DNA from: Clostridia bacterium
Lineage (GTDB): Bacteria; Bacillota; DSM-521; Neomoorellales; JACIYF01
DNA: 52,967 nucleotides
Direction of reading: 5' to 3'
Assembly (NCBI GenBank): GCA_014360065.1
Contig: JACIYF010000006.1
Location: 1 to 52,967, forward strand
The position numbers were made by a program, and so were the translations under genes. Positions 51,855-52,967 of this stretch are shown here, in pieces (the stretch's first letter is position 1; each line of letters starts with the position of its first letter). The notes beneath the pieces are model-generated. The model was not told the DNA's origin. It made no database searches and saw nothing but the letters and a program-made list of their open reading frames with translations.

Positions 51855-52967
51855 GTGGAGCAAGTGGTCGTTCGCCGAGCGCCATCAATCAAGAATGCCA
51901 ATGGATATCTACCTGCCCTTTCTCCCATCGAGATTAAGACACTAGTGGCCGAGATGTTGATGCCTTGGGGCGGAATGAAGGCTTTTGTCCCCCCGGGCGC
52001 TTCGGTGCTGATAAAGCCCAACCTTTGTGATCCCCAACCGGCCAGCTCCGGCGTGACTACCCACCTGGAGGTCATTCAAGCAGTAGCCGAGCTATGCCGG
52101 GAGGCGGGGGCAGCTAAAATTACCATCGGCGAGGGGCCCATCATTGGGGTTGATTGGCAAAAGGTCTATGAGGTCACCAACCTCAAGCAGCTGGAGGAAA
52201 CCGGCTGCCAAGTTATCAATCTCCATGACTATCCCACCGTGACGCTGGATGTCCCCGGCGGAGAAATCATGAAGAAGGTCAAAATCTCCCAGCCCGCCTG
52301 GGAAGCTGATGTGGTCATCAATATCCCGGTTCTTAAAAACCATATTCTCACCCTTCTGACCTGCGCCATGAAAAACCTTAAGGGCGTCCTTCCTCTAAGC
52401 ATGAAAAAACAGTTCCATTTCCGAGGCCTGGACGGAGCCATAGTCGACCTCAACCAGGTAGTCCGCCCCGCCCTCAACATAGTGGATGGTATTGTGGGCC
52501 AGGAAGGTCTGGGACCGGTAAGCGGTACCCCGGCAGGGCTGGGAGTAATGCTGGCCGGAGTCAATACCGTAGCTGTGGACGCAGTGGCTGCCGCCATAAT
52601 TGGTTACACGCCCTCGGAAATAAACCACCTTCTTCTGGCTAGCCAGCGCGGGCTAGGACCAATTGATCTCAGAGATATCGAGGTAACCGGTGAGCCTTTA
52701 GCCCAAGTCCGCCGGGAGTACCACCGGCCCGAGGTGGCAGGGGAATTCCCCGGGGTCACGGTGGTAGAAGGAAGGGCCTGCAGCGGCTGCAGCGGCTCGC
52801 TATTCCTGTCCCTCACCCGGATGAAAAAGAACGGAGATCTGGAAAAGCTGCTGGAACAATTCCAAGGGGTCACCTTCTTAAAAGGCCTGGAAACGGAATT
52901 ACCCATTACTAGAAAGGACGGCGAGCTGGTGATTGCTTTGGGTAACTGCCAGCGCAAGAATCGCGAC
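51855..52967 (+). CDS. DUF362 domain protein, 3' end outside window
   Basis: The frame is open from GTG 51855 (AAAGGAG upstream) to the right edge, 371 codons. DUF362 features: ASVLIKPNLCDPQPASSGVTTHLEVIQAVAELCREAGA, ITIGEGP, INIPVLKNHILTLLTCAMKNLKGVLPLSMKKQFHFRGLDGAIVDLN, and LNIVDGIVGQEGLGPVSGTP. A CSGCSG near residue 312 may be a metal or FeS site. DUF362 proteins are uncharacterised, often with iron-sulfur motifs. The C-terminal end is missing. Confidence 0.88.
   Translation, partial: MEQVVVRRAPSIKNANGYLPALSPIEIKTLVAEMLMPWGGMKAFVPPGASVLIKPNLCDPQPASSGVTTHLEVIQAVAELCREAGAAKITIGEGPIIGVDWQKVYEVTNLKQLEETGCQVINLHDYPTVTLDVPGGEIMKKVKISQPAWEADVVINIPVLKNHILTLLTCAMKNLKGVLPLSMKKQFHFRGLDGAIVDLNQVVRPALNIVDGIVGQEGLGPVSGTPAGLGVMLAGVNTVAVDAVAAAIIGYTPSEINHLLLASQRGLGPIDLRDIEVTGEPLAQVRREYHRPEVAGEFPGVTVVEGRACSGCSGSLFLSLTRMKKNGDLEKLLEQFQGVTFLKGLETELPITRKDGELVIALGNCQRKNRD

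Overview
The window is about 53 kb of GC-rich (roughly 57% by eye) chromosomal DNA. It probably comes from an anaerobic, endospore-forming Firmicute of the class Clostridia; a Moorella-like or related thermophilic lineage would fit, but that is inference. The basis is a gerK-type spore-germination operon, ferredoxin-linked 2-oxoacid oxidation, an alpha-type glutamine synthetase, heavy use of GTG/TTG starts, strong AGGAGG ribosome-binding sites, and DUF815, DUF2225 and FmdB housekeeping genes. There is no phage, CRISPR array or transposase gene.

Layout. 0-7 kb: end of a DUF6125-like gene, an acyl-CoA dehydrogenase, a DUF815 AAA+ ATPase, and a minus-strand operon joining a four-subunit 2-oxoacid:ferredoxin oxidoreductase to a Cys/Met-type PLP lyase. 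7-12 kb: nitrogen assimilation, with a glutamine-synthetase paralogue that has lost most catalytic residues, a stand-alone FMN glutamate-synthase domain protein and a complete glutamine synthetase. 12.6-15 kb: a CadC-type repressor and a Cd/Zn/Pb P-type ATPase. 15-17.3 kb: remains of a molybdopterin oxidoreductase/FeS/NrfD complex, of which only the FeS subunit is intact. 17.3-25.5 kb: kdpFABCDE, with an insertion between kdpB and kdpC. 25.8-29 kb: mazEF, a tRNA-Leu, a broken relBE-type pair, agmatinase and spermidine synthase. 29-35 kb: an Opp/Dpp peptide ABC operon whose binding protein appears circularly permuted. 35-39 kb: FmdB-like, DUF2225, motAB, thiL. 39.4-44 kb: gerKABC plus a small membrane subunit. 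44-46 kb: ttcA-like and a lone sodium-pump decarboxylase beta subunit. 46.5-46.7 kb: a tRNA-Sec-like remnant and tRNA-Leu(UAA). 47-49.1 kb: an ABC exporter operon behind a double-operator promoter. 49.2-50.3 kb: vapBC and tRNA-Gly/Phe/Asp. The end holds an MFS transporter and a truncated DUF362 gene.

How the genes fit together. The lyase/oxidoreductase operon would release a 2-oxoacid such as 2-oxobutyrate from a sulfur amino acid and oxidise it to the acyl-CoA with reduced ferredoxin. The glutamine-synthetase locus looks like a catalytic/regulatory pair. The rest is homeostasis (K+, metal, polyamine), peptide uptake and sporulation functions.

Most unusual features: (1) the permuted OppA; (2) the inactive glutamine-synthetase paralogue behind a leader RNA with competing hairpins; (3) a family of about 95-bp elements ending in CCCAGCACTCAAC, found beside the decayed nrfD, in the kdpB-kdpC gap and before gerKB; (4) deletion scars in the molybdoenzyme operon, one exactly at the kdpE stop.
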